Source: Bacillota bacterium (lineage in GTDB: Bacteria; Bacillota; Clostridia; Tissierellales; MES13). Taken from it: 56,490 bases of DNA. Positions 35,741 through 45,277 of this stretch are shown one piece after another; the first letter of the stretch is position 1; each line of letters starts with the position of its first letter. A program made the translations under genes and the position numbers. The DNA is taken from contig VENA01000072.1 of NCBI GenBank assembly GCA_009711785.1, forward strand, positions 1 through 56,490. The letters run 5' to 3'. Under the pieces are notes generated by a model. That model did not search any database. It was given only the letters and a program-made list of their open reading frames with translations, and had not been told where the DNA came from.

Positions 35741-37136
35741 TTCTTTGACCAAAAAGTGGTCTCCTTCTTCTTTTTAAAAATTCTTCTATCTCTTCTACCC
35801 TTTCTTCTAAATTTTCTAGTTTTTTATTATCTTTATTTAGACTTTTACCATTTTCTATATTTTCTTCTAGGCTACTAACTCTCTGACCTAATTTTTTTAG
35901 AGTCTCTGATTTATAGTTGCCTTCTAACCATTTTTTTAAATTTTCTGCTTCTTTAAAATAATCTTCTAAAATTTTTAATCGTCTATTATAGTCATCTATT
36001 TTTTCCTTCATTTCTTCTATATTTATTTTTTTATAATCTTGTTTTGATTGAGTTTTATTAGCACTAATTTTTATTTCCTCCTTTCTACCATCTTTTTTTT
36101 TAATCGGGGACTTCACAGCATTCTTAGGGTCCCCAAATCCAATAAAAGATAAATCAGGATATGCTTTCCCAAAAGAATAGTTCAATTTATGTGATATAAT
36201 AATTTCCTTATTATTAGTATTAAACTTATATCTAAGTACATCGTTTTTTTTAGATTCACTCCATAAAAATGGACCATCCCAAGTTTTTCCGTTATCATCA
36301 CTATATGAACTCATTATATTTTCATATTCTGTCCAAACTACCCATAATCTACTTTCAAATAAAATTAAAGTAGGATAAGAGCAATTCGCTTTATTAGATA
36401 ATTCATAGGAATAAATTTCTTTTGGTTTTTTTATGTTTTCATACTTCTTATATTGAATTACTAGATTACCTTCTTTCATTTCACTATATACTAAACTTAA
36501 TCCCCCATTAGAATAAATAGTATCTAAATACATCTTACTATTATTAGTATTAGTTAACTTAATTTCATCAAGCCATGTATTACTATTTGAATTATATTCT
36601 TTAAAGAATACTTGCTCTATATCTTTGACTAAATCATAATAAAAAATATATAAACTTCCATCTAAATCTATTAACTGAAAAGGATTTAAAATTTCTTTTC
36701 TACTAATATTACCTATAATATTATAGTTCCATTTTTCTTTTTCATAATAATAATGATGGACTTGATAGACGTAATTACTTTCATTTGAAGGTATACAAAA
36801 TACTATATGTTTTTTTAAGTTATGTAATTTAATATTTAAGTTATAGATTTTAAAATTTTGTTCTTCTATTATTATTTCTTCACTCCAACTTCCAAAAGCT
36901 TTGGTTAGATAAATTAAGCTTCCATTATTTTTATTACAAACTAAAAAAATTCTATCCTTTTTATCTATAGTAACATCAAATTCCTCTGTACAATCTTCAA
37001 TTATTGTACTTTTATTTACCTTTTGTAAACTTCTATCAAAATATATTAAATTTATTTTTCCCTCGGCCCATAAAAAATTGTAGATATTTCCTATACTATC
37101 AGTTAATAAACAACTATTTTGATTTACAAAGGACAT
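35733..37136 (-). CDS. Predicted beta-propeller plus coiled-coil protein, unknown
   Basis: 467 residues from the ATG after GGTGGTGAG (MSFVNQNSCLLTDSIGN). The first 330 residues repeat short blocks of the BNR/sialidase kind: SSYSDDNGKTWDGPFLWSES is a clear Asp-box-like block, and earlier ones are weaker, such as SNTWLDEIKL. The last 110 residues are a strong coiled coil (LEENIENGKSLNKDNKKLE) ending in a basic tail KRRRRPLFGQRRE. No signal peptide is seen. Catalytic sialidase residues are not evident. It is divergent from the cysteine-rich 311-residue protein, which it may accompany. Confidence 0.7.
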   Translation of the reverse strand: MSFVNQNSCLLTDSIGNIYNFLWAEGKINLIYFDRSLQKVNKSTIIEDCTEEFDVTIDKKDRIFLVCNKNNGSLIYLTKAFGSWSEEIIIEEQNFKIYNLNIKLHNLKKHIVFCIPSNESNYVYQVHHYYYEKEKWNYNIIGNISRKEILNPFQLIDLDGSLYIFYYDLVKDIEQVFFKEYNSNSNTWLDEIKLTNTNNSKMYLDTIYSNGGLSLVYSEMKEGNLVIQYKKYENIKKPKEIYSYELSNKANCSYPTLILFESRLWVVWTEYENIMSSYSDDNGKTWDGPFLWSESKKNDVLRYKFNTNNKEIIISHKLNYSFGKAYPDLSFIGFGDPKNAVKSPIKKKDGRKEEIKISANKTQSKQDYKKINIEEMKEKIDDYNRRLKILEDYFKEAENLKKWLEGNYKSETLKKLGQRVSSLEENIENGKSLNKDNKKLENLEERVEEIEEFLKRRRRPLFGQRRE

Positions 37137-37316
37137 GCACTCACCACCTATACTTTTAATATTATAAACTATATACATTTACATCCTTATATATTTTTAT
37201 TTGTTAATCGATAAAAATATTACTTTACTATAAAAAAAGTATCAGAAAAGAACTATTGCGAATATACTAACATTGAGAAGACTATTATAAAGACTATTAA
37301 TTAAGGAGGTAATATA

Positions 37317-38252
37317 ATGGATTGTGATAAATCACCTTTGTTAAATCTATCTCTACCTGATAAATGCTGTACTGGTACTACTGGTTGTGATTTTGATGGA
37401 TCTTTAAGAAATGTTAAAGCTGAACCAATATATGTACAAAAGGTTTATGATGCTGCATTATTTAATTTACAAGGTTTAAGAACAGTAGCAGGATTAAAAT
37501 TTAAGCCAAAATTAGGTCCCGGTGCTAGAATTATTAGGGTATTAGATATCAGATGTAAAAGATTCTTTGACCCAAGTGATATAAAGAATCCTCATAACTT
37601 AAAAGTAAAACCTGAAACTGAAATTTCAGGAGCAGAATTCGTAAGATATTGTGATAAAAAAGATGTGAAAGTTATAGGTGCTGACGGAACATCAAGTCAA
37701 AAGTTAATATTCACTGATACTGAAGATTGTGATGAAAAAGGTAAAGGTACTCCTATATTTGGAACTCAGATAGTAAAAATTACAGGAAATGTATCTATAG
37801 AAATAGATGTTATATATACTGATGATTGCGATAGTGAATGTAAAATAACACTTTCTGCCGATGTTCCTATAGATGAACCTAATCCTATTACTTTAACAAA
37901 CTTCTTTGAATTATGTATACCATCAGTATTTAATAGCGCTTTCTTACCAAGATTTACAGAGTTCTGTAATATTAATTGTGAATCTAGATTGGCTACAAAT
38001 AGTATCATGAGAGATATAAGTATAACTCCAATTACTGGAGAAGTTTCAGCTAATTTATTAGTAGCACTTTGTGTAGCATGTGAAAAGAAAATAATCGTTC
38101 CTGTTCAATTATGTGTTTTATCAACAGGATTTCCTAAATTATCAGCTGAAGTTTCACCGATTTGTACTACTTTCCCAACATTATTCCCAGAACAAATCGA
38201 TGAAAAAAAACATCCTTGTCGTAGCACAGAATCTTTATCAGAGGATGAATAA
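37317..38252 (+). CDS. Cysteine-rich protein of unknown function, possibly spore surface
   Basis: 311 residues with about seventeen cysteines, including KCCTGTTGCD near the N-terminus and DDCDSEC in the middle. The N-terminal region VQKVYDAALFNLQGLRT and a repeated beta-rich pattern (ISGAEFVRYCD, ITLSADVPIDEP) suggest a folded surface protein. There is no signal peptide or membrane segment, so export would be through cell lysis or spore maturation. Coat-like cysteine content and the spore-forming host suggest a coat or exosporium role, but I do not recognise the family. AAGGAGG precedes the ATG. Confidence 0.72.
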   Translation: MDCDKSPLLNLSLPDKCCTGTTGCDFDGSLRNVKAEPIYVQKVYDAALFNLQGLRTVAGLKFKPKLGPGARIIRVLDIRCKRFFDPSDIKNPHNLKVKPETEISGAEFVRYCDKKDVKVIGADGTSSQKLIFTDTEDCDEKGKGTPIFGTQIVKITGNVSIEIDVIYTDDCDSECKITLSADVPIDEPNPITLTNFFELCIPSVFNSAFLPRFTEFCNINCESRLATNSIMRDISITPITGEVSANLLVALCVACEKKIIVPVQLCVLSTGFPKLSAEVSPICTTFPTLFPEQIDEKKHPCRSTESLSEDE

Positions 38253-38259
38253 AAAAAAA

Positions 38260-38287
38260 GATTCAAATCGCTTAAGCGATTTGAATC
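38260..38287. terminator. Bidirectional terminator
   Basis: A perfect stem GATTCAAATCGC/GCGATTTGAATC with a TTAA loop has T runs on both sides. It ends the cysteine-rich gene (+) and the ATPase gene (-). Confidence 0.93.
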
Positions 38288-38293
38288 CTTTTT

Positions 38294-40003
38294 TTATTTC
38301 ATTTTAAGATTTCTCAATCTATTAATTGCAGTAGCTATTTCATAATGTCTTGGTAAAGCTAAATTCCCTGATGGTGCGTTAAAAGATGATATGATTTCAA
38401 GTCCATTTTTTTCTATATCAGTAATTACTTTATCAATTATTGTTTTTAAATCACTTTTTTCATCTAGATATTTTTTATAAATATATTTTAATATACACCC
38501 AATTGCTTCTGTTTGGCTATCATCTATAAGTTGTTCAACATAAGATAGTTCAATAGCAGTTTTTCCATATAAGATTTTATGAAGTCCTTTAGTCTTTACT
38601 TTCTTTTTACGTCCCTTAATTTCTAAACTTCGTCTTAAAGGTATTCTATGTTTAATTTCACCAAATTCATTTAACCCTTCATTATTTCTTATGTTTTTAA
38701 ATTCCTTAGCTATATTTTTAGCCTTCTGTGTAACTTCTATAGGTCTATAATTCTCCATCATTATAACATTATCTGAAACTTCAAAATAATCACCTGAACC
38801 TCCTACTACCAAAATTGTAGAAACATTTTTCCCATTATAAAGTTCTCTTATCCTATCTATAAAAGGGGTTATAGGTTCTTTCTCCTTTGCTACTAATGAC
38901 TGCATTCTCCCATCTCTAATCATAAAATTAGTGGCACTTGTATCTTCATCTAATAATAATAGGTTTGTTCCTACTTCTAAAGCTTCCATAATATTAGTAG
39001 CTTGTGAAGTACTTCCACTAGCATTTGGTGTTGAAAATTCCTCAGTCGACTTTAAATGTGGTAAATTTGATATAAAAGGTGTAATATTAACTTTTTCAAC
39101 ACTTCTACCATCTTCAGCTCTTATCTTAACTGCATCTTTTATAGTTAGTACTAATTCTCTTCCATCATTAGGTTTATGATTATAAACTCCTCTTTCTATG
39201 GCATTAAGTAAAGTAGATTTTCCATGGTAACCTCCTCCTACTATTAGGGTAACTCCTTTAGTAATACCCATTCCCTTTACTATTCCTCTATTAGGTAAGT
39301 TAAATTCAACTTCCATAGATTTAGGTGATTTAAAAGCTACTACATTATCTCCGTGCATAGGCTTATCGCTTATTCCACTTTCCCTTGGTAATATTGCTCC
39401 GTTAGCAACAAAGGATATAAGTCCCTTTGATTTCATTTGATTTCTTAAATATTCTTGGTCTTCTGCTAAATTTAAAAAATCCATCATTAAACTTTTATTC
39501 AAATTTTTATATACAATAGAGTTATTTACTAGTTTACTTACTTCATTAAATAACATTTCAATTGCTTGTAACCCTAAAACTCTTCTTCCTTTAGCTGGTA
39601 ACCCAGCAATAAATCTTACTTCTACATATTCCTTTGTTAGTTTAACAGCTGTTCTTTCAAGTATTTCTTGATTTCCAGAATCTATAGCTATAAGTCCACT
39701 TTTTCCACTTCCTCTATTTCCTTTAACATTTTTAAATATTTCTTTAGAAAAATTTCTCCCTAAAAAATCTTCTAGGGCTATTCTTTTTGACTTTTTATTA
39801 TAATATTTAAAATCAATACCAGCATTTTTTATTGGCATTCTAACCCTTAATTTGCTTGGTGATGCAAAGGGATCTCCTTGTACATAGTCTATGTATAAAA
39901 TATAATCTTCAAAATCATAGGACCCTCTTATCCCTTTATACTGTTTATAACTTCTGCCATCAATTTGTTTTAATTTTTTTTCTAAATAGGCTTTATTTTT
40001 CAC
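38294..40003 (-). CDS. ABC-class ATPase domain protein (COG3044)
   Basis: 569 residues with a GTG start and AAGGAG upstream. The Walker A motif is VGGGYHGKSTLLNAIE (about 258). Walker B is LLLDEDTSATNFMIRD (about 350), followed by VSTILVVGGSGDYFEVSD. The N-terminal part holds PFASPSKLRVRMP, shared with COG3044 proteins. The family is a soluble ATPase found in bacteria and fungi with no known function. It stands alone with its terminator. Confidence 0.88.
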   Translation of the reverse strand: MKNKAYLEKKLKQIDGRSYKQYKGIRGSYDFEDYILYIDYVQGDPFASPSKLRVRMPIKNAGIDFKYYNKKSKRIALEDFLGRNFSKEIFKNVKGNRGSGKSGLIAIDSGNQEILERTAVKLTKEYVEVRFIAGLPAKGRRVLGLQAIEMLFNEVSKLVNNSIVYKNLNKSLMMDFLNLAEDQEYLRNQMKSKGLISFVANGAILPRESGISDKPMHGDNVVAFKSPKSMEVEFNLPNRGIVKGMGITKGVTLIVGGGYHGKSTLLNAIERGVYNHKPNDGRELVLTIKDAVKIRAEDGRSVEKVNITPFISNLPHLKSTEEFSTPNASGSTSQATNIMEALEVGTNLLLLDEDTSATNFMIRDGRMQSLVAKEKEPITPFIDRIRELYNGKNVSTILVVGGSGDYFEVSDNVIMMENYRPIEVTQKAKNIAKEFKNIRNNEGLNEFGEIKHRIPLRRSLEIKGRKKKVKTKGLHKILYGKTAIELSYVEQLIDDSQTEAIGCILKYIYKKYLDEKSDLKTIIDKVITDIEKNGLEIISSFNAPSGNLALPRHYEIATAINRLRNLKMK

Positions 40004-40097
40004 AAAAAAACACTCCTTGTTTATAGAATTATATAATTATAAGCCACTATATAGATTCTAAGACAATATTATAATACTCATTTTTTCCCATGTAAAG

Positions 40098-40571
40098 CTA
40101 TGTAGTAAATTTCTTTATATTTTCTTCATCTAAATATTTACCTATAAATTTAGATACTAAGACTGTTAATATAATAGCTATTATTATTCTAATTGTTATT
40201 AAAAACCAACCATTAGCACCTATTGCCACAAATAAAAGTGTATCCTCGATAACTGAGTGACATGCAACTAAAAATATAATCAATAAATATAAATCTTTCT
40301 TTGATAATTCTCCTTCTTTTGCTTCCTTTATTATTACTCCAGCACCATAGGATAATCCTAAAATTAATCCTATAACCAATGGAAATGTTGAATTTTTAGA
40401 TATTCCTAATAAGCTAGAAATTGGTTTTAACAACTTAGATATTTTATCTATTACTTTATAATCTTTTAAAATTTCCATCACAATCATTAAAGGTATTACA
40501 ATTTTTGCAATAGTAAATACTGCTTTCATTCCATTAATTAGTCCCTCTGATAGTATTGATATTATATCCAA
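40098..40571 (-). CDS. Gate-domain membrane protein, nucleoside recognition family
   Basis: 157 residues, TTG start with GGGGAG upstream. Four to five membrane segments, with FPLVIGLILGLSYGAGVI and HSVIEDTLLFVAIGANGW. These match the Gate (nucleoside recognition) family, to which SpmA and SpmB belong. It forms a pair with the next gene upstream, 12 bp away. The two proteins look like half-channels that would assemble together. The substrate is unknown; a spore-related or phosphate/nucleoside role is possible. Confidence 0.82.
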   Translation of the reverse strand: MDIISILSEGLINGMKAVFTIAKIVIPLMIVMEILKDYKVIDKISKLLKPISSLLGISKNSTFPLVIGLILGLSYGAGVIIKEAKEGELSKKDLYLLIIFLVACHSVIEDTLLFVAIGANGWFLITIRIIIAIILTVLVSKFIGKYLDEENIKKFTT

Positions 40572-40583
40572 ATAAATCTCCCC

Positions 40584-41033
40584 TTATATAACTAAATTTA
40601 ATATTATCCCTGATGAAATTGCTAAACTAAGTCTAATAAATAAAACAATCACTACACTTATTCCCGTCTTTTTAGCCACAGCTGTTTCTGTGAATAAGCT
40701 ATGTGAAAAAGATAACATAACAGCAACAATAGTTATTTGTTTTGCACTAAGGGTTAGGGATGCAACTGCTCCTAATGCAGCATATATATTTATACCATTT
40801 CCTAAAACTAAAACTAAAGCTGCTTCACCTGGTAATCCAAATATACCCATAGCAGGTGCTAATTTTAATGAAAGCCATTTTAATATTCCTGTATATTTTA
40901 ATATAGTAATAAAAAAATACACAGGAATAATTATTTTAGCTAATATCCATGTAGTATTTAGACCACTTTTAAATCCATTTAATAAAGTTTCTTTAAATGT
41001 TTTATTATTACTATTAGATTTGTTAATTTCCAA
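40584..41033 (-). CDS. Gate-domain membrane protein, first of pair
   Basis: 149 residues, TTG start with GGGGG upstream. Membrane segments include TWILAKIIIPVYFFITILKY and EAALVLVLGNGINIYAALGAV; HSLFTETAVAKKTGIS holds a histidine-glutamate pair like HSVIED in the partner. It is the first gene of the two-gene Gate unit. The split into two small proteins resembles the SpmA/SpmB arrangement, but both are shorter and no spore link is proven here. Confidence 0.82.
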   Translation of the reverse strand: MEINKSNSNNKTFKETLLNGFKSGLNTTWILAKIIIPVYFFITILKYTGILKWLSLKLAPAMGIFGLPGEAALVLVLGNGINIYAALGAVASLTLSAKQITIVAVMLSFSHSLFTETAVAKKTGISVVIVLFIRLSLAISSGIILNLVI

Positions 41034-41093
41034 TACTTAACCCCCTTTATACATTTAGTGTAATTATAACATAGATATTAAAAATATTGCTAA

Positions 41094-41120
41094 TAATAAA
41101 AACAGCCTAAATAGGCTGTT
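41094..41120 (-). terminator. Terminator of the CoA-activase operon
   Basis: On the minus strand a palindromic stem AACAGCCT/AGGCTGTT is followed by TTTATT. The stop of the 41120 gene touches the stem. Confidence 0.88.
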
Positions 41121-42100
41121 TAAGCTAATTCTTGGTCTTCTCCCTTTAAAGCATTTGTCCATTTTCCACACTTATCCCCCCAACGAGCGATTGTTTTTTT
41201 ATCTGCAACTATTTCTATAATTTCACACATATTTGCACAGTCATTACAATCGATTCCTCTAACTTTATAATTTAAATCTGTGATATTAAACCCTTTAAAT
41301 TTAGACCTTCCCTTTTTCTTTACTTCTTCTTTTGACAAAATTGCTGAACCTATTGCTCCCATTACATCATGATGTTTGGGAATATAAATTTCTGTTTGTA
41401 ATGCATTCTCAAATGCTTTTTTTATTCCAACATTAGCTGCCACTCCACCTTGGAATACTATAGGTGGTTTTATGTCTTTACCCTTTCCTATATTATTTAA
41501 ATAATTCCTAACTAAGGCTTCACATAAACCTCTTATTATATCCTCTTGATTATGGCCTAACTGTTGTTTATGTATCATATCTGACTCTGCAAAAACTGCA
41601 CATCTTCCAGCGATTCTAACCGGGTTTTTAGAATTAAGTGCATAATTTCCAAAATCCTTTATATCGATGCCTAATCTGGATGCTTGCCTATCTAAAAATG
41701 AACCAGTTCCAGCTGCGCAAACGGTATTCATAGCAAAATCAGTTACAATACTATCTTTTAAGGTTATAATCTTAGAATCTTGACCACCAATTTCTAGAAC
41801 TGTTTTTACATCTTTTTTAAATTGTATAGCTGCTACTGCATGGGTAGTTATTTCATTTTTAACAATATCAGAGCCTAATATAACACTTGCTAATTGTCTA
41901 CCACTTCCTGTTGTTCCTACTCCCTTTATTTTCAAATTTCCTGATTTTTGTTTTATTTCATTTAATCCTTTTTGTAATACTTTTATTGGTTTTCCTTGTG
42001 TTCTTAGATATTTTTTTATTACTACTTCATTATTTTCATCTATTACTACAAGATTAGTACTTACAGAACCTACATCAACCCCTAAGTAATAATTCTCCAT
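41120..42100 (-). CDS. Acyl-CoA dehydratase activase (BadF/HgdC-type ATPase)
   Basis: 326 residues. The ASKHA ATPase motifs are YLGVDVGSVSTNLVVID (phosphate 1) and LEIGGQDSKIITL (phosphate 2). The cluster cysteines lie in NTVCAAGTGSFLD and IAGRCAVFAESDM. HgdC-type activases use ATP to drive an electron onto a 2-hydroxyacyl-CoA dehydratase. This one has a 50-residue extension with more cysteines (CNDCANMCEI, CGKW), as in the fused COG1924 proteins. It overlaps the previous gene by 26 bp. Confidence 0.9.
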   Translation of the reverse strand: MENYYLGVDVGSVSTNLVVIDENNEVVIKKYLRTQGKPIKVLQKGLNEIKQKSGNLKIKGVGTTGSGRQLASVILGSDIVKNEITTHAVAAIQFKKDVKTVLEIGGQDSKIITLKDSIVTDFAMNTVCAAGTGSFLDRQASRLGIDIKDFGNYALNSKNPVRIAGRCAVFAESDMIHKQQLGHNQEDIIRGLCEALVRNYLNNIGKGKDIKPPIVFQGGVAANVGIKKAFENALQTEIYIPKHHDVMGAIGSAILSKEEVKKKGRSKFKGFNITDLNYKVRGIDCNDCANMCEIIEIVADKKTIARWGDKCGKWTNALKGEDQELA

Positions 42101-43187
42101 TTTTCTTTTCCTCCCTTCTCTTTTTTAATAAATCTACAAATGCTTCTAATCTAGTTAAATACCCTGCTTCACCAGTCATTTCATCTACAACTAAAGTCAA
42201 TATAGGTATATCATAATCCTTTTGTACAGTTGGTAAAATGCTTTCTGCTACTATTTCAGGCATGCAGTTAAAGGGTAGGATTTGTATTACTCCATCGTAA
42301 TCTTCTTTAGCATATAAAATAGCACTCCCTACCGTTTCCCTTCCATGTCCACCTACTAAAGTTCTTAGATAAGGTTTTGCCGCTTTCCATTTTTTTCTTT
42401 CTTCACTTATTCCTATATTACCTAGTCCCATATGATGGCTTAACCATTTTGATGGAGTTAAAGACTTCTCTACTTCTATACCGAAATGTCCTAATTTTTT
42501 TTCTATTTCTAAGTTAACAAAGGGTTCTATTATTGTGTAAATTTCTCCTACTATTCCAACTTTCATATATTCACTTTGTTTTTTTTCTTTAACTGAATTT
42601 ATTTTTTTACTAGTATAATTAATAAGACTTAAAATTTCATTACTCCCATGGACATCTTCTATATTCTTATAAAAATCATGCATTATATTATCAACTTTTT
42701 CAGGATATAATGCATGGGCTCTTTTTATATTAGAAAGCTTAGTTAAATTATCTGCCTTCTCAATTATTTTTTTCCCTTTATAAAATCCTTTAAATATCTT
42801 AATTGCATTATCAGTCCCAGCGGCTTTTTTAAAACTATTAAGCAATTTACTAGGTTTCCCTTCGGGTGGGTCAAATACAATAAAATCAACATTATAACCT
42901 AATTCTTGTAAAATATTTTTTTCTATCACAGAATAAAATCCATATCTACATGGTCCACAGCTTCCAGTTAGTAATATAGTATCTGCTCCCCTTTCAATAC
43001 TTTCTATATAATTTCCTATATTAATCTTTAAAGGCAAACATATAGATTCAGGAGAATATTTTGTTCCAATCTCTAGTGTTTTTTTACTACATGGGGGTGG
43101 TAATATAACTTCTCTTCCTAAATCCTCCAACATGCCCTTTCCAGCTATATAAACATTACCCATGTGTGGAAATGTTATTTTCATCAT
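42075..43187 (-). CDS. CoA-dehydratase-activase-related protein (COG3581 type)
   Basis: 370 residues starting MMKITFPHMGNVYIAGKGM. Cysteine motifs ILPPPCSKKT, ESICLPLKINIG and LLTGSCGPCRYGFY suggest Fe-S binding like the beta subunit of 2-hydroxyacyl-CoA dehydratases. It is of the family that in many clostridia forms part of a large multidomain activase. Two adjacent ATGs (43187, 43184) follow GGAGG; the second is slightly better spaced. Overlaps at both ends indicate tight coupling. The reaction is not known. Confidence 0.82.
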   Translation of the reverse strand: MMKITFPHMGNVYIAGKGMLEDLGREVILPPPCSKKTLEIGTKYSPESICLPLKINIGNYIESIERGADTILLTGSCGPCRYGFYSVIEKNILQELGYNVDFIVFDPPEGKPSKLLNSFKKAAGTDNAIKIFKGFYKGKKIIEKADNLTKLSNIKRAHALYPEKVDNIMHDFYKNIEDVHGSNEILSLINYTSKKINSVKEKKQSEYMKVGIVGEIYTIIEPFVNLEIEKKLGHFGIEVEKSLTPSKWLSHHMGLGNIGISEERKKWKAAKPYLRTLVGGHGRETVGSAILYAKEDYDGVIQILPFNCMPEIVAESILPTVQKDYDIPILTLVVDEMTGEAGYLTRLEAFVDLLKKRREEKKNGELLLRG

Positions 43188-44154
43188 TTAACCTCCATTT
43201 CATCATATCAATAAACGCCTCTATTCTTGTGTTTATACCTGCTTCACCAGTATGTTCATCAATAGTTAATAAAGTGAATGGAATGTTTTTATAATTTGCT
43301 TTTCTCTGTACTAAATCTATTAAAATAGAATCTAATCCACAACCAAAGGAAGATATATAAATTATCCCATTAACCTTTTCTTCCTCTAATAAACTATATG
43401 CTGCTCCTATCAATCTTCTACCCGCAGTCCAAAACATCCGCTTCGGTATTTTTTTACTATAATAATTTATTTTTTTTGTATCTACCATATCTGAAGTAAT
43501 TAAGTTTATATCTTGTTTTACCATTTTCTCTATTATATTCATACTAATATATTCATCATAAATATTATAGGGGTGTCCTAATAATAATATGTTTAATCTA
43601 TCTTTTTTCTTAAAATTAGTATTTTGAAGTAACTTATTATATATTTTAATAGCATCTATAGGGATAACATGACTATTTAAATGTCTTCTCACCTCATAAT
43701 ACTTATTGTAAGCTTTCTTATATGCCTTTTTAGTTTTTGATTTATTTACATTGAAAAACTTCCCAAGCTCAGTGATTGAGTCTGATATATTTTTTTCAGA
43801 CTTCCAAAAATTAATTTCAGGGTCTATAATAGGAGGTAAGTCTTTAATGGTATTACTTACCATTTCAGGTAGTCCTAGAATTTTAGGACACTCAAATTCT
43901 CTTTTCTTTACACTAATTATTTTAGGAATAAATAAAAAATCAACTTTATCTTTTAAATCTATTACATGACCATGAAATACCTTAACAGGTAAACAAGCAT
44001 CATCAACACAATTTGAAACTCCATTATCTAAAATTTTTTTATTTGTTTTAGTAGATAATAAAACCTCTACTCCGAGTTCATTAAAAAACTCCTTCCAAAG
44101 AGGATAATATTCATAAAAAAGGAGTCCTTGAGGTATTCCTACTTTATTGTTCAT
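43156..44154 (-). CDS. CoA-dehydratase-activase-related protein (COG3580 type)
   Basis: 332 residues. GIPQGLLFYEYYPLWKEFF at the N-terminus, SNCVDDACLPVKVFHGHV, and YISSFGCGLDSILIDLVQR are typical of the COG3580/DUF2229 family, related to dehydratase subunits. It is the first of three overlapping genes, with a 32-bp overlap into the next. The N-terminal and C-terminal pieces of what is often one protein are here separate genes. AAGGAGGG precedes the ATG. Confidence 0.83.
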   Translation of the reverse strand: MNNKVGIPQGLLFYEYYPLWKEFFNELGVEVLLSTKTNKKILDNGVSNCVDDACLPVKVFHGHVIDLKDKVDFLFIPKIISVKKREFECPKILGLPEMVSNTIKDLPPIIDPEINFWKSEKNISDSITELGKFFNVNKSKTKKAYKKAYNKYYEVRRHLNSHVIPIDAIKIYNKLLQNTNFKKKDRLNILLLGHPYNIYDEYISMNIIEKMVKQDINLITSDMVDTKKINYYSKKIPKRMFWTAGRRLIGAAYSLLEEEKVNGIIYISSFGCGLDSILIDLVQRKANYKNIPFTLLTIDEHTGEAGINTRIEAFIDMMKWRLNDENNISTHG

Positions 44155-44219
44155 ATAATTTCCCTCCTTAATACATTTTTATAGTATGAACATATTAAGA
44201 GAAAATTATAACTTCTTTC

Positions 44220-44250
44220 AAAAAAAATAAAACCACAAATTTGTGATTTT
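44220..44250 (-). terminator. Terminator of the nucleoid-associated protein operon
   Basis: The minus strand has AAAATCACAAA/TTTGTGGTTTT (one G-U pair), then a T-rich run. Confidence 0.8.
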
Positions 44251-45265
44251 ACTTATCAATTAGCTTTCCTATATTTTTTATTATTATTGATACTGTCCCG
44301 TCTGGATTATTTACAAATTCTAGTTTTCCTTTGTCTTTATAAAAATCTCTTGGTAATTTTATCTCTATACCATTATCTGTTTTTATTTTTTGTTTATTAT
44401 ATACCTTTTCTCCATATTCTTTATTATTAATTTCTATGTTTTTTTTCTCAATACCTGATTCCTTTAAATGATCTTTATATATTTTCTTCATTTCAGGATT
44501 TTCTTTAAAAGCATCATCACATACTTTCTCTATATTAATCGTCCCTTCTTTTTCTATACTATCCTTAACAGCTAATTTAATGTCAGCCGAGTTTTTAAAC
44601 TCTTCATCAAAATACTTTTTGTTAAAGGTTTTATTAGCCTTATTAAAACTTTTAATTTTATCTTTATCAGACGTTTCACAATGACAATCAAGAAAAATAT
44701 CAGATAAATAAAATTTCTTTTCTCCATCTATATCGTACTTTCTTTCTAATACTTTCAAAGTTTTATCATTTAGATTTATTAAAGCACACTCATTAATCTT
44801 TTGACTTTCATTTGGTAAAGTAGTTAATTGTTTTATAATTGTATTTACCTTTTTTGTTTCATCTGCTTTAACATAATGAACAAATGAAGGCTTATAATTA
44901 AATTTTAATATCCCTAAATAATCTTCATTATTTGCATTAAAAACTACACAGACTAGGTCACATGATGGAATATCATCAAAATTTCTAATAATGTTGAATA
45001 ATTTTTCACCTATCTTTATTGAGATATCAGTAAAGGCATTTAAATCATTTTTTAATATAGTACTATCATTTTTCATTTCACTACTATCTTTAAAATAAGC
45101 ATTTTTTAATCCCTTATCCTTAAAAATTTTAATTATATGTTTTTCAATAAAAGCATTAATTTCCTCATTTAATGGATGTTCATCATCTGATAATATTGGT
45201 ATCTCTGAATTCTTATCTAAAATATGAACTATATACTTTTTTATATTTATATTTTCTATATCCAT
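44249..45265 (-). CDS. Nucleoid-associated protein, NA37/YejK family
   Basis: 338 residues from the ATG that follows AAGGAG (MDIENINIKKYIVHILD). The early segment KKYIVHILDKNSEIPILSDD and NDLNAFTDISIKIGEKLFN match the 37-kDa nucleoid-associated protein family. These proteins bind DNA in E. coli; a Gram-positive role is not established. It follows a 459-residue helical protein by 12 bp and ends in a terminator, so the two form one operon. Confidence 0.8.
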   Translation of the reverse strand: MDIENINIKKYIVHILDKNSEIPILSDDEHPLNEEINAFIEKHIIKIFKDKGLKNAYFKDSSEMKNDSTILKNDLNAFTDISIKIGEKLFNIIRNFDDIPSCDLVCVVFNANNEDYLGILKFNYKPSFVHYVKADETKKVNTIIKQLTTLPNESQKINECALINLNDKTLKVLERKYDIDGEKKFYLSDIFLDCHCETSDKDKIKSFNKANKTFNKKYFDEEFKNSADIKLAVKDSIEKEGTINIEKVCDDAFKENPEMKKIYKDHLKESGIEKKNIEINNKEYGEKVYNKQKIKTDNGIEIKLPRDFYKDKGKLEFVNNPDGTVSIIIKNIGKLIDK

Positions 45266-45277
45266 AAAATACACTCC

